From: Balamuthia mandrillaris
Lineage: Eukaryota > Discosea > Longamoebia > Balamuthiidae
Assembly: GCA_031835245.1 (NCBI GenBank)
Contig: JAVKOQ010000069.1
Coordinates: forward strand, 124,001 to 188,000
Length of the DNA: 64,000 nt
Reading direction: 5' to 3'
Below are positions 63,381 through 64,000 of the stretch, piece by piece. Position numbers and translations under genes: made by a program. How positions within the stretch are numbered: the first letter of the stretch is position 1; each line of letters opens with the position of its first letter. The notes under the pieces were generated by a model. That model did no database searches, was not told the DNA's origin, and saw only the letters and a program-made list of their open reading frames with translations.

Positions 63381-64000
63381 CTAGTTTTGTTCTGGTACGT
63401 ACGTGAACCCTTCAAACATGGGCGTGGACGTTGTCTCCTCATTATATACAGGAGGAACGTGGAATGACTCCATACAAATCATCCCCGACGGGCCGTCTTT
63501 AATAAGAGGCTTGAAAGGAGCGGGCATGGCCTTCGCTGTAAGCAACTGCCACGCCGCCTCATCCGCAAAGCCATGCTCCTTGAAAAAGGGGTGATTTCTC
63601 CAGTCGTCTATACTCCTTTTTGTGGGATCTTTGTTGACGAGCCGCTCCACCAGCTCGCGAAAACTTGATGGGATGCTTTGCTGGACAGTTAAAAAAAATT
63701 AGCAGTTTGATTTAATGCTCATAGTTGTGCTCTCTCCAGCTCACGTGTACAAACCTTGCAGCAGGTGGACTTGTCAGGCCATGAGACAGTGTTCATCATA
63801 ATTGCCTTATACATGGTTGCCACGTTTTCGCTATAAAAGGGTGGCAGCCCGAAAATCATCTCATAAGCCAAACAGCCTAACATCCACAAGCAATGAGGCA
63901 TGGCTGGTGGAAACTGACCAGATGCACCCGTCAACACCTCCGGTGGGAGGTACTCGGGAGAGGCTACAAAGCAGTGGGCGCTCCGGGTGGTGGTCAGATT
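63381..64000 (-). CDS. AGC-type protein kinase, C-terminal part, cut by window edge
   Basis: The 5' part lies beyond 64000. The retained part includes YLPPEVLTG (the APE-loop region), LWMLGCLAYEMIFGLPPFYS, ELVERLVNKDPTKRSIDDWR and HPFFKEH, then the AGC tail with PVYNEETTSTPMFEGFTYVP; the FEGFTY sequence is the hydrophobic motif. The usual Asp of subdomain IX (DWW in most AGC kinases) appears to be Cys here (HCLWMLG). The residue normally fixes the catalytic loop, so activity may be altered. One intron near 63680-63755 separates the C-lobe exons. Class within AGC cannot be set without the missing part. Stop TAG/TTA region is at 63381. Confidence 0.7.

Overview
This is nuclear DNA from a unicellular eukaryote with a standard genetic code. 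The evidence is densely packed genes on both strands, many short GT-AG introns, and eukaryote-only products: a V-ATPase subunit a, a BiP ending in HDEL, an FG nucleoporin, spliceosomal Cwf18/CCDC12 and UBL5/Hub1, the ribosome-biogenesis nuclease NOB1, and a WH2/acidic-tail protein of the Arp2/3-activator type. A free-living amoeboid protist (for example an amoebozoan) would fit, but nothing here fixes the lineage. Introns and spacers are full of simple repeats: (CT)n, (TTC)n, (TCTTCC)n and (TTTG)n.

Layout. 0-7 kb: a proline/serine-rich protein (-) cut by the left edge, a tRNA-like relic, and an ABC exporter (+). 7-14 kb: a monoamine-oxidase-like flavoenzyme (+), a secreted GH72/GH2-type glycosidase (-), the eEF1A methyltransferase EFM7 (-) and a mitochondrial single-span membrane protein (+). 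14.6-21 kb: a KCTD9-like BTB protein (+), a WH2/VCA actin regulator (-) and argininosuccinate lyase (-). 21-28 kb: a SAMHD1-type dNTPase (+), a small secreted protein (+), and a Sel1-repeat gene (+) flanked by decayed copies. 28-34.6 kb: argininosuccinate synthase (-), mitochondrial uL30 (+), prolidase (-) and UBL5 (-). 35-46 kb: V-ATPase subunit a (+), a large IRE/Rim15-like AGC kinase (+) and an unrecognised conserved-looking protein (-). 46-50 kb: BiP (-) and a frameshifted Sel1 paralogue (-). 50-64 kb: Nup62 (+), alpha-L-fucosidase (+), an R3H protein (+), an AAA ATPase (+), CCDC12 (+), NOB1 (-) and the 3' end of a second AGC kinase (-).

How the genes relate. Most are unrelated housekeeping genes. 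Argininosuccinate synthase and lyase, consecutive steps of arginine synthesis, lie 7 kb apart on the same strand. BiP, the fucosidase, the GH72-like enzyme and the small signal-peptide protein belong to the secretory pathway. The most notable non-coding signals are a GTCGAC(AA) palindrome concentrated in intergenic promoter regions, a symmetric CCAAT-N9-CGACGTCG-N9-ATTGG element upstream of BiP that resembles a doubled ER-stress element, a splice-donor preference for GTAC, and intronic simple repeats that are pyrimidine-rich on the sense strand almost without exception. Exon boundaries were set by eye from frame continuity and GT/AG sites, so treat internal boundaries as good approximations.
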